From Nocardioides speluncae (GTDB taxonomy: Bacteria; Actinomycetota; Actinomycetes; Propionibacteriales; Nocardioidaceae): a stretch of DNA of 64,000 nucleotides. Within the stretch, counting starts at the first letter, position 1, and each line of letters begins with the position of its first letter. Positions 9,290-16,664 of this stretch are shown here, in pieces. The notes under the pieces were generated by a model. The model was given only the letters and a program-made list of their open reading frames with translations. It had not been told where the DNA came from and ran no database searches. The stretch spans positions 43,395-107,394 of the forward strand of contig NZ_QEOO01000018.1 in NCBI RefSeq assembly GCF_003121585.1, given 5' to 3'. A program made the translations under genes and the position numbers.

Positions 9290-10690
9290 GTGCCACAGTC
9301 AGAAACGGAAGTCCGCGCCGGGATCTACGAGCGCATGAGCAAGGACAAGACCGGGAAACGCGCCGGGGTCAAGCGACAGGACGGAGAGAGCCGAGCTCTC
9401 GGCGAGAGCCTCGGCTGGCCGATCGTCGACATCTACGTCGACAACGACATCTCCGCCACCAACCGGAAGAAGGAGCGGCCCGAATACAAACGGATGCTCG
9501 GCGACATCAAGTCCGGCCGGATCAACGCGATCATCACCTGGCACCCCGACCGGCTCTACCGGACCGTCCGCGACCTAGGGCCCCTCACCGACATCTGCAA
9601 GCAGCAGAACACCCAGATCGCGACCTGCAAGGCCGGCGACATCGACCTCACCACACCCACCGGCCGGTACTTCGCCGGCCAGCTCGCGCTGATGGGGACC
9701 TACGAGGTCGAGCACGCCGCCGAGCGGTGGCAGCTGTCCCTCCAGCAGCAGCGCGAAGACGGCACCTTCCCGAAGACCGGGTCCCGGCTGTTCGGGTACA
9801 CCAAGAAAGGGAAGGTCGACAAGGACGAAGCAGAGATCGCCCGCCGCATGGCGGCCGACCTGATCGCCGGCGTACCCATCACCACGATCGCCCGGTGGCT
9901 CGACGAAGAGGGCATCACCTCCACGAAAGGCACCCCTTGGAACCACACGACGATCCGCCGATACCTCGCCAACCCCCGCATCGCCGGCTGGTCGACGCTC
10001 CGCGGTGAGATCGTCGGCGATGGCAACTGGAAGCCGATCTTCGACCGCGAACAGTGGGAGGTGATCCGGGCGCACGCCGCTGAGGTGCAGCTGACAACGC
10101 CGGCTCCCCCGCCGCGCGTCGCAGTGCTCAACGGGATGATCTTCTGCGGGCTCTGCAAGTCGCCGTTGGTCACCGGCGGCCGCGCACAGAGACGGACCGG
10201 CGGGCGCGTGCGGATCTACCGGTGCCACACCCGGCCGGGCTACCAGTGGTGCGGAAAGATCGGGATCGACGCCGTGCCGACCGAGGAGGTTGTCGAGGCG
10301 TACGCCCGCAAGGTGATCCGAGACGAGCCCGCCGTGGCACAACGCCGCCAGCAGATCGAAGCCGAACCCGGACCAGCCGCGGCCGAGCTGGTGCAGACCC
10401 AGGAGCGGATCCTCGAACTCGAGCAGCAGCTCTCGCGGCCTGGTGTTTCGGTCGAGATGCTGCTGCAGGCGATCACCCGGGCGCGGGAGCGACAGGAAGA
10501 CCTGATGGCTCAGATCGCGGCGCGGCCGTTGAGCAGCTTCGCGGAGCGTGATCGGGCTGCGTGGCCGCCGCAGCTGCGTGCCCGTCGTACGTTGATCGAG
10601 CAGGCGGTACGGCGGGTCGAGGTGCTGCCGGCGTCGAAGCCGTCGCGGCTTGGTTTCGACCCGGAGCGCATCGTCATCGACGACCGGTAG
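9290..10690 (+). CDS. int: Large serine recombinase (phage integrase)
   Basis: 466 residues. The catalytic resolvase domain begins immediately (VRAGIYERMS), with the nucleophile predicted as Ser17. ITWHPDRLYRTVRDL is the conserved arginine-containing helix. A recombinase domain follows (GYTKKGKV... TTIARWLDEEGI... TTIRRYLANPRIAGW). Near residues 285-325 a four-cysteine zinc ribbon starts at FCGLCKS and ends at YRCHTRPGYQWCGK. A coiled coil near residues 345-410 (ELVQTQERILELEQQL) is the part that controls attL x attR recombination in this family. GTG 9290 is chosen because later starts would remove beta-strand 1. The gene lies beside the att site, as in phiC31 and Bxb1. Confidence 0.93.
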   Translation: MPQSETEVRAGIYERMSKDKTGKRAGVKRQDGESRALGESLGWPIVDIYVDNDISATNRKKERPEYKRMLGDIKSGRINAIITWHPDRLYRTVRDLGPLTDICKQQNTQIATCKAGDIDLTTPTGRYFAGQLALMGTYEVEHAAERWQLSLQQQREDGTFPKTGSRLFGYTKKGKVDKDEAEIARRMAADLIAGVPITTIARWLDEEGITSTKGTPWNHTTIRRYLANPRIAGWSTLRGEIVGDGNWKPIFDREQWEVIRAHAAEVQLTTPAPPPRVAVLNGMIFCGLCKSPLVTGGRAQRRTGGRVRIYRCHTRPGYQWCGKIGIDAVPTEEVVEAYARKVIRDEPAVAQRRQQIEAEPGPAAAELVQTQERILELEQQLSRPGVSVEMLLQAITRARERQEDLMAQIAARPLSSFAERDRAAWPPQLRARRTLIEQAVRRVEVLPASKPSRLGFDPERIVIDDR

Positions 10691-10700
10691 GGGATGCGAA

Positions 10701-10724
10701 GAGTGGCCGGCCCCTGGGCCACTC
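10701..10724. terminator. Hairpin between convergent int and a small membrane-protein gene
   Basis: GAGTGGCC at 10701-10708 pairs perfectly with GGCCACTC at 10717-10724 around an 8-base loop. It lies 11 bases after the int stop, between convergent genes, and could terminate both. There is no strong T-tract. Confidence 0.6.
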
Positions 10725-10748
10725 CACGCTTACATCGATTCTAAGTTG

Positions 10749-10988
10749 CTAGCGGCGCTTACTGAGCTCATCGTCGTCCTCCCGCCGGCGACGCTCGTTG
10801 CGGACGATGCGCCGAGTTCGCGCGTTGTCCTGCATCAGCGTCAGCACCGCCGCGAACGCCGTTACCGCCAGCCCAGCCTGCCCGAGCTGCGTGGAGTCGA
10901 AGATGAAGCTCAACGCCATCAACGTCCCCATCGCCAGCCAGCTGACCGCTGTGGCTAGTCCTCCGAAGCTCAATCCGGAATCCCACAT
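10749..10988 (-). CDS. Small two-helix membrane protein in the immunity region
   Basis: 79 residues from ATG 10988. Two hydrophobic segments (AVSWLAMGTLMALSFIF and AGLAVTAFAAVLTLM) are followed by a highly charged cytoplasmic tail (RRIVRNERRRREDDDELSKRR). I do not recognise a family. Lysogenically expressed membrane proteins in this position often act in superinfection exclusion, but nothing in the sequence proves that. A longer upstream in-frame extension to 11171 is rich in Pro/Arg and looks non-coding. Confidence 0.6.
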   Translation of the reverse strand: MWDSGLSFGGLATAVSWLAMGTLMALSFIFDSTQLGQAGLAVTAFAAVLTLMQDNARTRRIVRNERRRREDDDELSKRR

Positions 10989-11224
10989 GGGACCCCCCAC
11001 CCGGGTGTCATGAGGTAACAACCCTCCCCTTCTGTCGTTGGTAAAGATGGCGACACCTGGGCTTCGCTTAGAGGTGGGGTCCGGGTGTCGTCCGTCCACT
11101 GTGCCCGGAGTCACACATCGCCCAAAAGGGGGCGGCGCAGTAATGCGCCGAACGTGTTCTGGCCCTGACACAAGTAGGCCACCCGTCTGGGGCCCGTCTT
11201 AACTATCCTGGCCGATCAGATGCG
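10989..11224. other. 236-base non-coding stretch
   Basis: I see no convincing gene. It must hold the promoter of the leftward gene at 10749-10988 and the end of the leftward gene at 11225-11407. An A/T-rich patch (TTAACTATCC, 11199-11208) is the only obvious candidate promoter element. Confidence 0.3.
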
Positions 11225-11407
11225 TCAGCGGCCGCGAAGTAGGCCGTACGCCAGCACGCCAAGCCCGCCGGCGGCGCAGGCAAACAGCGGGGCCCCGAGG
11301 ACGATGTCCTTCCACGGGTTCGTCCACCCCTGGAGCAGCAGCAGCGCGAGGAACAGCAGTGCCGCTATCGCCAGCAGCCCGAGGCCCTGCCGTACTCGGT
11401 TCGTCAT
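11225..11407 (-). CDS. Very hydrophobic 60-residue membrane protein
   Basis: The start at 11407 has a strong AGGAGG ribosome site four bases upstream. Two helices are predicted: LGLLAIAALLFLALLLLQGW (about 9-28) and an Ala/Gly-rich one (APLFACAAGGLGVLAYGLL). It is transcribed leftward with the candidate repressor and is probably expressed in the lysogen. No family recognised. Confidence 0.65.
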   Translation of the reverse strand: MTNRVRQGLGLLAIAALLFLALLLLQGWTNPWKDIVLGAPLFACAAGGLGVLAYGLLRGR

Positions 11408-11463
11408 GCGTCCTCCTGCCTTTCCCGGTCGGGAGCTCGATGCTGAGCTAGCGTGTAGAGCTT

Positions 11464-11510
11464 GGTGCCCCTCGACCGCTGGTTCCTACGCCTCCTGGCC
11501 GAGGGGCACC
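11464..11510. promoter_or_regulatory. Perfect 11-bp inverted repeat between two leftward immunity genes
   Basis: GGTGCCCCTCG (11464-11474) and CGAGGGGCACC (11500-11510) are perfect reverse complements separated by 25 bases. The outer GGTGCCC/GGGCACC parts match the motif repeated in the switch region (11950, 11985, 12073), so this may be an operator pair. It could instead be an mRNA stem-loop after the repressor gene. Confidence 0.5.
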
Positions 11511-11534
11511 GCATTGGCGGCGGGACTTCGCGTG

Positions 11535-11915
11535 TCATGCCCCTCGCCTCCTCTCGGTCGCGGTCTTCAAGATCGACAGCAGCGCAGCCTTGGTGTCCTC
11601 ACTGAGGTGTGGGTCCCGTGCAATCGCCTCCGCCGGCGTGATGCCGTCGGCCGACACGCGGAACCCCATCGACTGGACAACTGCCACCGCAACGCGGTCG
11701 GCAGAGACTCCGAGCCCGTCCGCGAGGTCGTAGATCACCTCGGCCCGGATCGACTCCAGCGGGTTCGCGTTCACCAGGTCGTTGATGCGGGACCGCTTCA
11801 GTGATCCGCCGACTTTCGCGATCCGAGCCTCCACGTCACGCAGCGACCAATCGTTGGCGCGCGTGACAGCGTCGTACAGCTCGCCAAGTGCGCTGCGTTG
11901 GTCCATGGTCCCCAT
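11535..11915 (-). CDS. Candidate immunity repressor (HTH, Xre-like)
   Basis: 126 residues. The N-terminal two thirds reads as a compact helical HTH domain (WSLRDVEARIAK... LKRSRINDLVNANPLESIRAEVIYDLADGLGVS), followed by a short C-terminal helix region. It is transcribed leftward, away from a Cro-like gene, with the switch region between them; this is the classic repressor position next to int. A GGAG ribosome site precedes ATG 11915 by nine bases; a second ATG lies three codons inside. Repressor identity is inferred from position and fold. Confidence 0.6.
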   Translation of the reverse strand: MGTMDQRSALGELYDAVTRANDWSLRDVEARIAKVGGSLKRSRINDLVNANPLESIRAEVIYDLADGLGVSADRVAVAVVQSMGFRVSADGITPAEAIARDPHLSEDTKAALLSILKTATERRRGA

Positions 11916-12135
11916 AGTCGGTCACTCCGTCCGGTCTAGGCCAGCCCGCTTGGGCACCAGATCGCCGGACCCTGTCCACCCGACGTGGGCACCAACCTAG
12001 CGGCGGCTGTGGCTTGTGTTTCCGCAGGTCAGGGCCGACCTGGCGAAATACACGGTTGGAACTTCTTGACGCGTGGGCACCTTGTGATCCACTCTTGACC
12101 AGTATCAGTGGACACTATGACCGGTTGGAGGTACC
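11916..12135. promoter_or_regulatory. Lysis/lysogeny switch region with repeated GGGCACC boxes
   Basis: This 220-base gap separates divergent regulators. It holds three direct TGGGCACC boxes: TTGGGCACC 11950-11958, GTGGGCACC 11985-11993 and GTGGGCACC 12073-12081. Two TTGAC -35-like boxes (12066-12070 and 12095-12099) face the rightward early operon. The last 90 bases are clearly more A/T-rich than the surroundings. I could not assign -10 boxes with confidence. Confidence 0.6.
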
Positions 12136-12432
12136 GTGAGATCTAAGCCCGCAACGTCGAACGGAGAGCTCTGGATGTACCTCAGGGACCGGAAGAAGCT
12201 CGCCACGCTCATGGTCATCCAGGAGCGCAGCCAGCGAGACGTCGCCCAGGCAGCGGGTTGGCGGACGCACTCCTACGTCGGCCGGCTGCTCCGCGGGGAA
12301 GTCCGAACCCTCACTCCCACGGCCGCGCTCCTGATCGCGAGGTACTTCGGCGTGCCCGTCGAGGATCTCTTCGTGCTCAGAGTGTCCGGTGACGCCGGTC
12401 GTTCCGACCAGTCGCGAGAGAAGGTGGCGTGA
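12136..12432 (+). CDS. Cro-like Xre-family HTH protein, first gene of the early operon
   Basis: 98 residues from GTG 12136, with GGAGG at 12127-12131. The HTH is visible as MVIQERSQRDVAQAAGWRTH, then SYVGRLLRGEVRTLTPTAAL and LIARYFGVPVEDLF, a standard Xre/Cro layout. It diverges from the candidate repressor and opens the rightward operon, so a Cro or early activator role is likely. Its stop overlaps the next start by one base (TGATG). Confidence 0.72.
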   Translation: MRSKPATSNGELWMYLRDRKKLATLMVIQERSQRDVAQAAGWRTHSYVGRLLRGEVRTLTPTAALLIARYFGVPVEDLFVLRVSGDAGRSDQSREKVA

Positions 12433-12605
12433 TGGCCGCCGACGAGCAGACCGAGGCCGTGTCGTGGCTGGGCCGTCCGCGGGAGTACGGCGAGTACCTC
12501 GCCTCCCTGCGGACGACGCCGCTGACCGAGGAGCAGGTCGAGACGGCCGCGCGGATCCTCGCCGCGGTCCCCCGCACGAGCGAGGAGGACTCCCCCGCTG
12601 CATAG
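12432..12605 (+). CDS. 57-residue conserved-looking small acidic protein
   Basis: ATG at 12432 shares a base with the previous stop. The product begins MAADEQTEAVSWLGRPREYG and contains LTEEQVETAARILAAVP, a helical acidic protein. Translational coupling supports it as a real gene. No family recognised. Confidence 0.6.
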   Translation: MAADEQTEAVSWLGRPREYGEYLASLRTTPLTEEQVETAARILAAVPRTSEEDSPAA

Positions 12606-12783
12606 ACCTCCCGGTCCGTCGCGTCTGTGCGCGGCGGGGCGGGATCGGCGCCCGGTCCCCGGTGGGGAAGCCGGACCAGAAGGGCCGGGCGCCTTCCAAC
12701 TTCATCAGTCAGAGAAAGCCGGAGCCCCGGCCAACCACCAAAGACGGACCAGGGCATCCGGCTCCAACAGAAAGCAGTGTCTC
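12606..12783. other. Structured leader between early genes
   Basis: No gene is seen in these 178 bases. GGCGCCCGG (12647-12655) pairs perfectly with CCGGGCGCC (12685-12693), and an inner TCCCC/GGGGA stem (about 12656-12668) nests inside it. This could be a structured mRNA leader, an attenuator or a small RNA upstream of the long overlapping gene chain that starts at 12784. Confidence 0.35.
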
Positions 12784-12891
12784 ATGACCAACACCACCAA
12801 GCCCCACGTCGACACCATCGAAGACCTCGTGACCGACGAGTACTCACCCGACTGCATCGCCCTCGACTACTTCCCGGGCGAGCTGTCATGA
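12784..12891 (+). CDS. 35-residue early micro-protein
   Basis: The product begins MTNTTKPHVDTIEDLVTDEY and ends YFPGELS; it is strongly acidic. Its TGA overlaps the next ATG (ATGA at 12888-12891), the junction used by almost every gene in this operon, which is the main evidence for it. Unknown function. Confidence 0.5.
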   Translation: MTNTTKPHVDTIEDLVTDEYSPDCIALDYFPGELS

Positions 12892-13205
12892 GCGTCGCAT
12901 CGATCACCATCCTCCGCGACCAGGTCGCCAAGCCGGCAGGCCTCGTCTGGGAGGACCCCCCGGCCAAGGACTCCAAGCCCGGCCGCTACGCCGCCATCGC
13001 AGCCGCCCTCCGCGAGCGCCCCAACAGCTGGGCCGTCATCCGGACCTACCCGGCCGACCAGGGCAAGAAGGGCTGGGGCTTCGCCTCCAGCATCCGCAAC
13101 GGGAAGTACCTCGACTTCCGCCACGGCTTCGAGGCGTCGGCCCGCACAGTCGACGGCCAGGTCCGCGTGTACGTCCGCTACGTCGGTGAGGGGGCGGACC
13201 GATGA
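12888..13205 (+). CDS. Early phage protein of unknown function, 105 residues
   Basis: Begins MSVASITILRDQVAKPAGLV and contains RYAAIAAALRERPNSWAVI, followed by a basic, aromatic segment (GWGFASSIRNGKYLDFRHGFEA) and a beta-rich C-terminus (VRVYVRYVGE). It looks like a small nucleic-acid-associated alpha/beta protein, but no family is certain. ATGA overlaps at both ends. Confidence 0.65.
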   Translation: MSVASITILRDQVAKPAGLVWEDPPAKDSKPGRYAAIAAALRERPNSWAVIRTYPADQGKKGWGFASSIRNGKYLDFRHGFEASARTVDGQVRVYVRYVGEGADR

Positions 13206-13363
13206 TCCACATGACGATGACGCAGCCGACCGGCTCCGGGTGGGTCCCGGTGTGCCGCTGCGGGTGGAAGGGCGCCGAGCACCCGGTCAAGGTCGAGGCC
13301 TGGCACGAGGGTGACGCGCACCTCGCGGAGACGAACGGCCGCACCGAGGCGGTGTCGACATGA
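13202..13363 (+). CDS. 53-residue early protein with a CxCGW motif
   Basis: Contains WVPVCRCGWKGAEHPV, which with the following AWHEGDAH could bind a metal (Cys, Cys, His, His). Four-base overlaps on both sides. Unknown role. Confidence 0.55.
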   Translation: MIHMTMTQPTGSGWVPVCRCGWKGAEHPVKVEAWHEGDAHLAETNGRTEAVST

Positions 13364-13671
13364 ACGCGCCGGCCCACATCAACGCCGCGATGCTCGCCCT
13401 CGCGCAGCACGCCGTGGCCTACGACCTCCCGGTCCCCCTCAACATCACCCCGCCACTCACGGTGATCGAGTCGTTCGACGTCCGGATCCGGTGGGAGGAC
13501 CGCACCGCCTGGCTGGGCTCTCTGACCACCGGCGTCCACGTCGTCGACAACCGCGACAGCGGCTACGCCCACCACCTGTGGTCGTGCACCCTCCCCGACA
13601 CCGGCGTCCGAGTCGCCCTCACCGCGCTACGCCTGGACGTGGTGCCCGCGCTGCAGGCGGTGGGGTCATGA
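13360..13671 (+). CDS. Early phage protein, 103 residues, unknown
   Basis: Begins MNAPAHINAAMLALAQHAVA; the middle is beta-rich (IESFDVRIRWEDRTAWLGSL). No recognised motif. Coupled by ATGA overlaps to both neighbours. Confidence 0.6.
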   Translation: MNAPAHINAAMLALAQHAVAYDLPVPLNITPPLTVIESFDVRIRWEDRTAWLGSLTTGVHVVDNRDSGYAHHLWSCTLPDTGVRVALTALRLDVVPALQAVGS

Positions 13672-13940
13672 TGCGCAACCTCCTGACCTTCGCCCTCGAC
13701 ATGGTCACCCCGGACAAGCCACTCCCCGGGGAGCCGCACGTCGACTCCGCCGCCGAGCCGACCGCCGAGCAGCCCGCCGCTCCGGTGCTGACGCCGGCCC
13801 AGGTCGCGGCCGCCGCGCTGGAGCGGCAGATCGAGAAGTCCGAGGCGATCTGGGACGCCGCCGTCGCCCGCCGCGAACGCCTCGGCGACTACGACTTCAC
13901 CCGCTGGGAACTCCACCAGAACGCGAGCGACGAGTCATGA
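13668..13940 (+). CDS. Early phage protein, 90 residues, helical C-terminus
   Basis: An Ala/Pro-rich linker (about 25-45) leads into a charged helix (AAAALERQIEKSEAIWDAAV). The start is ATGATG at 13668, so either ATG could be used; the first overlaps the preceding stop by four bases. Unknown function. Confidence 0.55.
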   Translation: MMRNLLTFALDMVTPDKPLPGEPHVDSAAEPTAEQPAAPVLTPAQVAAAALERQIEKSEAIWDAAVARRERLGDYDFTRWELHQNASDES

Positions 13941-14284
13941 GCACCCCGACCACGGTCCTCGACCACGCCCCCTGCGAAGGCGACTGCGGCGCCACCATCT
14001 GCGCCGACGACACCCTCTGCCCCGACACCGTCGAGCAGGCCTGCCAGCACCACGAGCTGCTCTGTGAGGACTGCCGTGCTGCGTGCGCGGACTGCCGGGA
14101 GGACGCCGAGTACGACGGCGTCGGCACCGGCCCCGCCCCCTGGGTCACCTGCAAGGCCTGCGACGGCCGCGGGTCGGTGCGTGTGGTCACCGACGGGGTG
14201 GTCGAGGTCGACATCTGCCAGGTGTGCGAGCCCTACCGCAGCGGGTCGGTGCCGCTGGCTGCGGTCCTGGACGGTGCGGCATGA
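13937..14284 (+). CDS. Cysteine-rich zinc-binding early protein
   Basis: 115 residues with about 13 cysteines arranged as several zinc knuckles: CEGDCGATIC, CEDCRAACADC, and a DnaJ-like CKACDGRGS... ICQVC pair. It is probably a nucleic-acid or protein-binding adaptor. ATGA overlaps at both ends. Confidence 0.65.
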   Translation: MSTPTTVLDHAPCEGDCGATICADDTLCPDTVEQACQHHELLCEDCRAACADCREDAEYDGVGTGPAPWVTCKACDGRGSVRVVTDGVVEVDICQVCEPYRSGSVPLAAVLDGAA

Positions 14285-14541
14285 GCGCCCTGTGCACGGT
14301 CGTCGTGACCAGGACGTGGACCACCGGCGAGGTCGACACCGAAACCCACAACAACGTCTGGGGCGGGACCGCAGCCGAGGGCCGCAAGCTCCGGCTCGAA
14401 AGACTCCGCAAGGCGCGCGCCGACGTCAAGCTCGACCGAGACGCCCTGGTCGTACGCGGCCCGCGGACCGTGGTCGGGAACGACGAGTGGGACACCGTCG
14501 AACGGATCACCTTCACCGACCTCCCGGACGGTGCGGCATGA
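14281..14541 (+). CDS. Early phage protein, 86 residues, unknown
   Basis: Predicted beta hairpin at the start (CTVVVTRTWTTGEVDTET), a basic helix (GRKLRLERLRKARADVKLD) and a final beta region. No family recognised; overlaps both neighbours by four bases. Confidence 0.55.
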   Translation: MSALCTVVVTRTWTTGEVDTETHNNVWGGTAAEGRKLRLERLRKARADVKLDRDALVVRGPRTVVGNDEWDTVERITFTDLPDGAA

Positions 14542-14771
14542 CCGCGGCGACCGTGCAGAGCGCCACCGACTGGCTGGCCGCCAAGCAGCGCTCCTACTTC
14601 GCCGACGCCCGGCGTCTGCGTGAGATGCACGAGGACGACGCCCCGTCCGACGACATGACGTGGGAGCAGTGGTCGATCGTCTACCGCACGGTAGCCGACG
14701 AGCTCGCCAAATGCGCCGCCCAGATCACCCACCCGCGGCCCGAGGCGACCTCGCCGGAGGTCCTCTCATGA
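14538..14771 (+). CDS. Early phage protein, 77 residues, helical
   Basis: Mostly helical and acidic (SATDWLAAKQRSYFADARRL, then MTWEQWSIVYRTVADELAK). Immediately precedes the RecB/Cas4-like nuclease with an ATGA overlap. Unknown function. Confidence 0.55.
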   Translation: MTAATVQSATDWLAAKQRSYFADARRLREMHEDDAPSDDMTWEQWSIVYRTVADELAKCAAQITHPRPEATSPEVLS

Positions 14772-15823
14772 CGAGCACCGACGAGGACTACGAAGGCCCC
14801 AGCCCCCTGGACAACCCGACCCTCCCCGAGGTCGACGGCCGGCCCATGGACCACCGCCGGCAGCCGAAGAAGAAGGACCGCGGCACGATCCCCGACCGCC
14901 AGAAGAACGGCTACTACGCCGACCACCTCACCGGCGACCGACTCCGATCCGTCACCACCATCCTCGAAGGCGGCGTACCGAAAAAGGCCCTCATCTTCTG
15001 GGCAGCCAACACCTGCACCGACTGCGCCATCGACAGCCTCCCCGCACTGGTCGCCGCATCTAGGTTCCCCGACCAGCTCGCCGAGCTGACCGCGTGGATC
15101 AAGCGGGCCCACACCCGGAAGAAGGACGAGCGCGCCGAGGTAGGCGGCGCGGTCCACAAGATCATCGAGGCCCGGCTCCTCGGGATCGAGCCGCCCGCGT
15201 CGGTGAAGGTCGGCGACGAGGAGTGGGCGCTCGACGGCCCGGAGCTGGCGCCGTACATCGAGAACTTCCGCCGCTTCGAAGCCGAGTGGAAGCCGGCCTG
15301 GACCGCCTCGGAGATGGTGGTCGCGAACCCGGAGCACGGGTACGCCGGGACGCTGGACTACACCCTCGGCGCCGACGGCCCGATCGGTGACGCACTCCGC
15401 GCTCAGGGGTACGCCGTACCGGCAGGCGTCGACCTGATGGGCGACACCAAGACCGGTGGCGACTGGATCACCCCGGACGACGGCGGCGAGCCGTACCCGA
15501 AGATCCTCGGCTCCGGCCACGTCCACGGGGTTTATCCGGAGGCCGGACTGCAGATGTCGGCGTACCGCGCCGCGGCGTGGTGCTGGCTGCGAGACGGATC
15601 CAGGGTCCCGATGCCGACGACCGCACCGGTCGGGATCGTGCTGCACCTGCGACCCGAGGGCTACCGGCTCTACCCGGCGCGCTGCGGGGACCGGGAGTAC
15701 TCCTACTTCCGGTACGCCCAGGTCGTCGACGAATGGTCCTCGCGGATCTCGTCCGCGAAGGTCGACGACCCGGTCATCGGCGGCGCGCTCGAACTGCCGG
15801 CACCGGATCAGGCGGTGGCGTGA
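14768..15823 (+). CDS. PD-(D/E)XK nuclease of the RecB/Cas4 type
   Basis: 351 residues. The nuclease core motifs are in the expected order: GGAVHKIIEARL (motif I His), GYAGTLDYTLG (Asp), VDLMGDTKTGG (D-x-K catalytic pair) and AGLQMSAYRAAAW (Q-x3-Y). This is the layout of phage Cas4-family/RecB-like exonucleases that process DNA ends for recombination. I see no four-cysteine iron-sulfur cluster, so it is closer to RecB-type than to classical Cas4. It sits beside the Gp3-like and DnaQ genes in a recombination/replication block. Confidence 0.78.
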   Translation: MTSTDEDYEGPSPLDNPTLPEVDGRPMDHRRQPKKKDRGTIPDRQKNGYYADHLTGDRLRSVTTILEGGVPKKALIFWAANTCTDCAIDSLPALVAASRFPDQLAELTAWIKRAHTRKKDERAEVGGAVHKIIEARLLGIEPPASVKVGDEEWALDGPELAPYIENFRRFEAEWKPAWTASEMVVANPEHGYAGTLDYTLGADGPIGDALRAQGYAVPAGVDLMGDTKTGGDWITPDDGGEPYPKILGSGHVHGVYPEAGLQMSAYRAAAWCWLRDGSRVPMPTTAPVGIVLHLRPEGYRLYPARCGDREYSYFRYAQVVDEWSSRISSAKVDDPVIGGALELPAPDQAVA

Positions 15824-16662
15824 TGGGCGTCTGCATCGTCGAGCACTGCGAACGAACGCACTGGGGCCGCGGGTACTGCCAGGGGCACTACGCGCGCCTG
15901 CTGCGGACCGGTGACGTCCAGGCGGCCAAGCCGCTACAGGTGAAGGGGAGGAACGGCGACCGCTGCCGCGTAGAGGGATGCACGCACAAGCCGCACGCGC
16001 GGAATCTGTGCGGCACCCACCTGAGCCGCCTTAGGCAACACGGCGACGTGCTCGCCGACGTTCCGATCGGTGTTGCGAAGTACGACGGGCTCTGCCCAGT
16101 CGATGGATGCGACCGGCCCCTCTGCGCCAACGGCCACTGCCGACTCCACGACCGCCGGCTCCGGGCGTACGGCCAGCCTGACCTCCCGGTGATCACGCCC
16201 GCCAACTGTGCGGTCGCGCGCTGCGACCGGGCCGCGAAGGCGGGCGGCTACTGCAACTCCCACTACGAGCGCCTCCGTCTCTACGGAGACGTCCGAGCGG
16301 ACCAGCCCTTCAAGGTCTACCGCCCCGACCTGCCGTGCGACCTCGATGGCTGTGAGCGGCCCCACTACTGCCTCGGGTTCTGCTCCAACCACTACCAGCA
16401 GCGGATCTCCAAGCCACGCCGGAAGGCGCTCGAGGAGGCCGCGCTCGGTGACGTGGACGCCCGTCGTCTGCAGGCCCGCATCGACTTCTACGGCGGCTGC
16501 TGCTGGATGTGCCGGGCGCCGTGGACCTGCATCGACCCCGTCAAGCCGCTCTCTCGTGGCGGCTCGAACTGGCCAGCCAACCTGCGCCCGGCCTGCACCT
16601 CCTGCAACGCCAGCAAGCACAACCGCTGGCCCTTCGACACCTCGACCAGAAAGGCCGCCTGA
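15823..16662 (+). CDS. Five-zinc-finger protein with an HNH-like C-terminus
   Basis: 279 residues. Five tandem repeats of about 35-50 residues share the form C-x4-C-x9-C-x2-H (CIVEHCERTHWGRGYCQGHY, CRVEGCTHKPHARNLCGTHL, CPVDGC..., CAVARC..., CDLDGC...), usually followed by RLRxxGD. The C-terminus has the HNH scaffold: CCWMC, then PLSRGGSNWPANLRPACTSC, then NASKHNR. The usual catalytic Asp-His is Asp-Pro (IDPVKPLSRGG). The zinc and Asn positions remain, so it may bind DNA without cutting or use a different base. Its start shares one base with the preceding stop. Confidence 0.72.
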   Translation: MGVCIVEHCERTHWGRGYCQGHYARLLRTGDVQAAKPLQVKGRNGDRCRVEGCTHKPHARNLCGTHLSRLRQHGDVLADVPIGVAKYDGLCPVDGCDRPLCANGHCRLHDRRLRAYGQPDLPVITPANCAVARCDRAAKAGGYCNSHYERLRLYGDVRADQPFKVYRPDLPCDLDGCERPHYCLGFCSNHYQQRISKPRRKALEEAALGDVDARRLQARIDFYGGCCWMCRAPWTCIDPVKPLSRGGSNWPANLRPACTSCNASKHNRWPFDTSTRKAA

Positions 16663-16664
16663 CC

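Noticed and set aside
10989..11171. N-terminal extension of the small membrane protein at 10749-10988
   Set aside because: The extension is Pro/Arg-rich without a ribosome site; the ATG at 10988 precedes the helices.
14768..15823. True Cas4 adaptation protein
   Set aside because: No four-cysteine iron-sulfur motif and no CRISPR locus.
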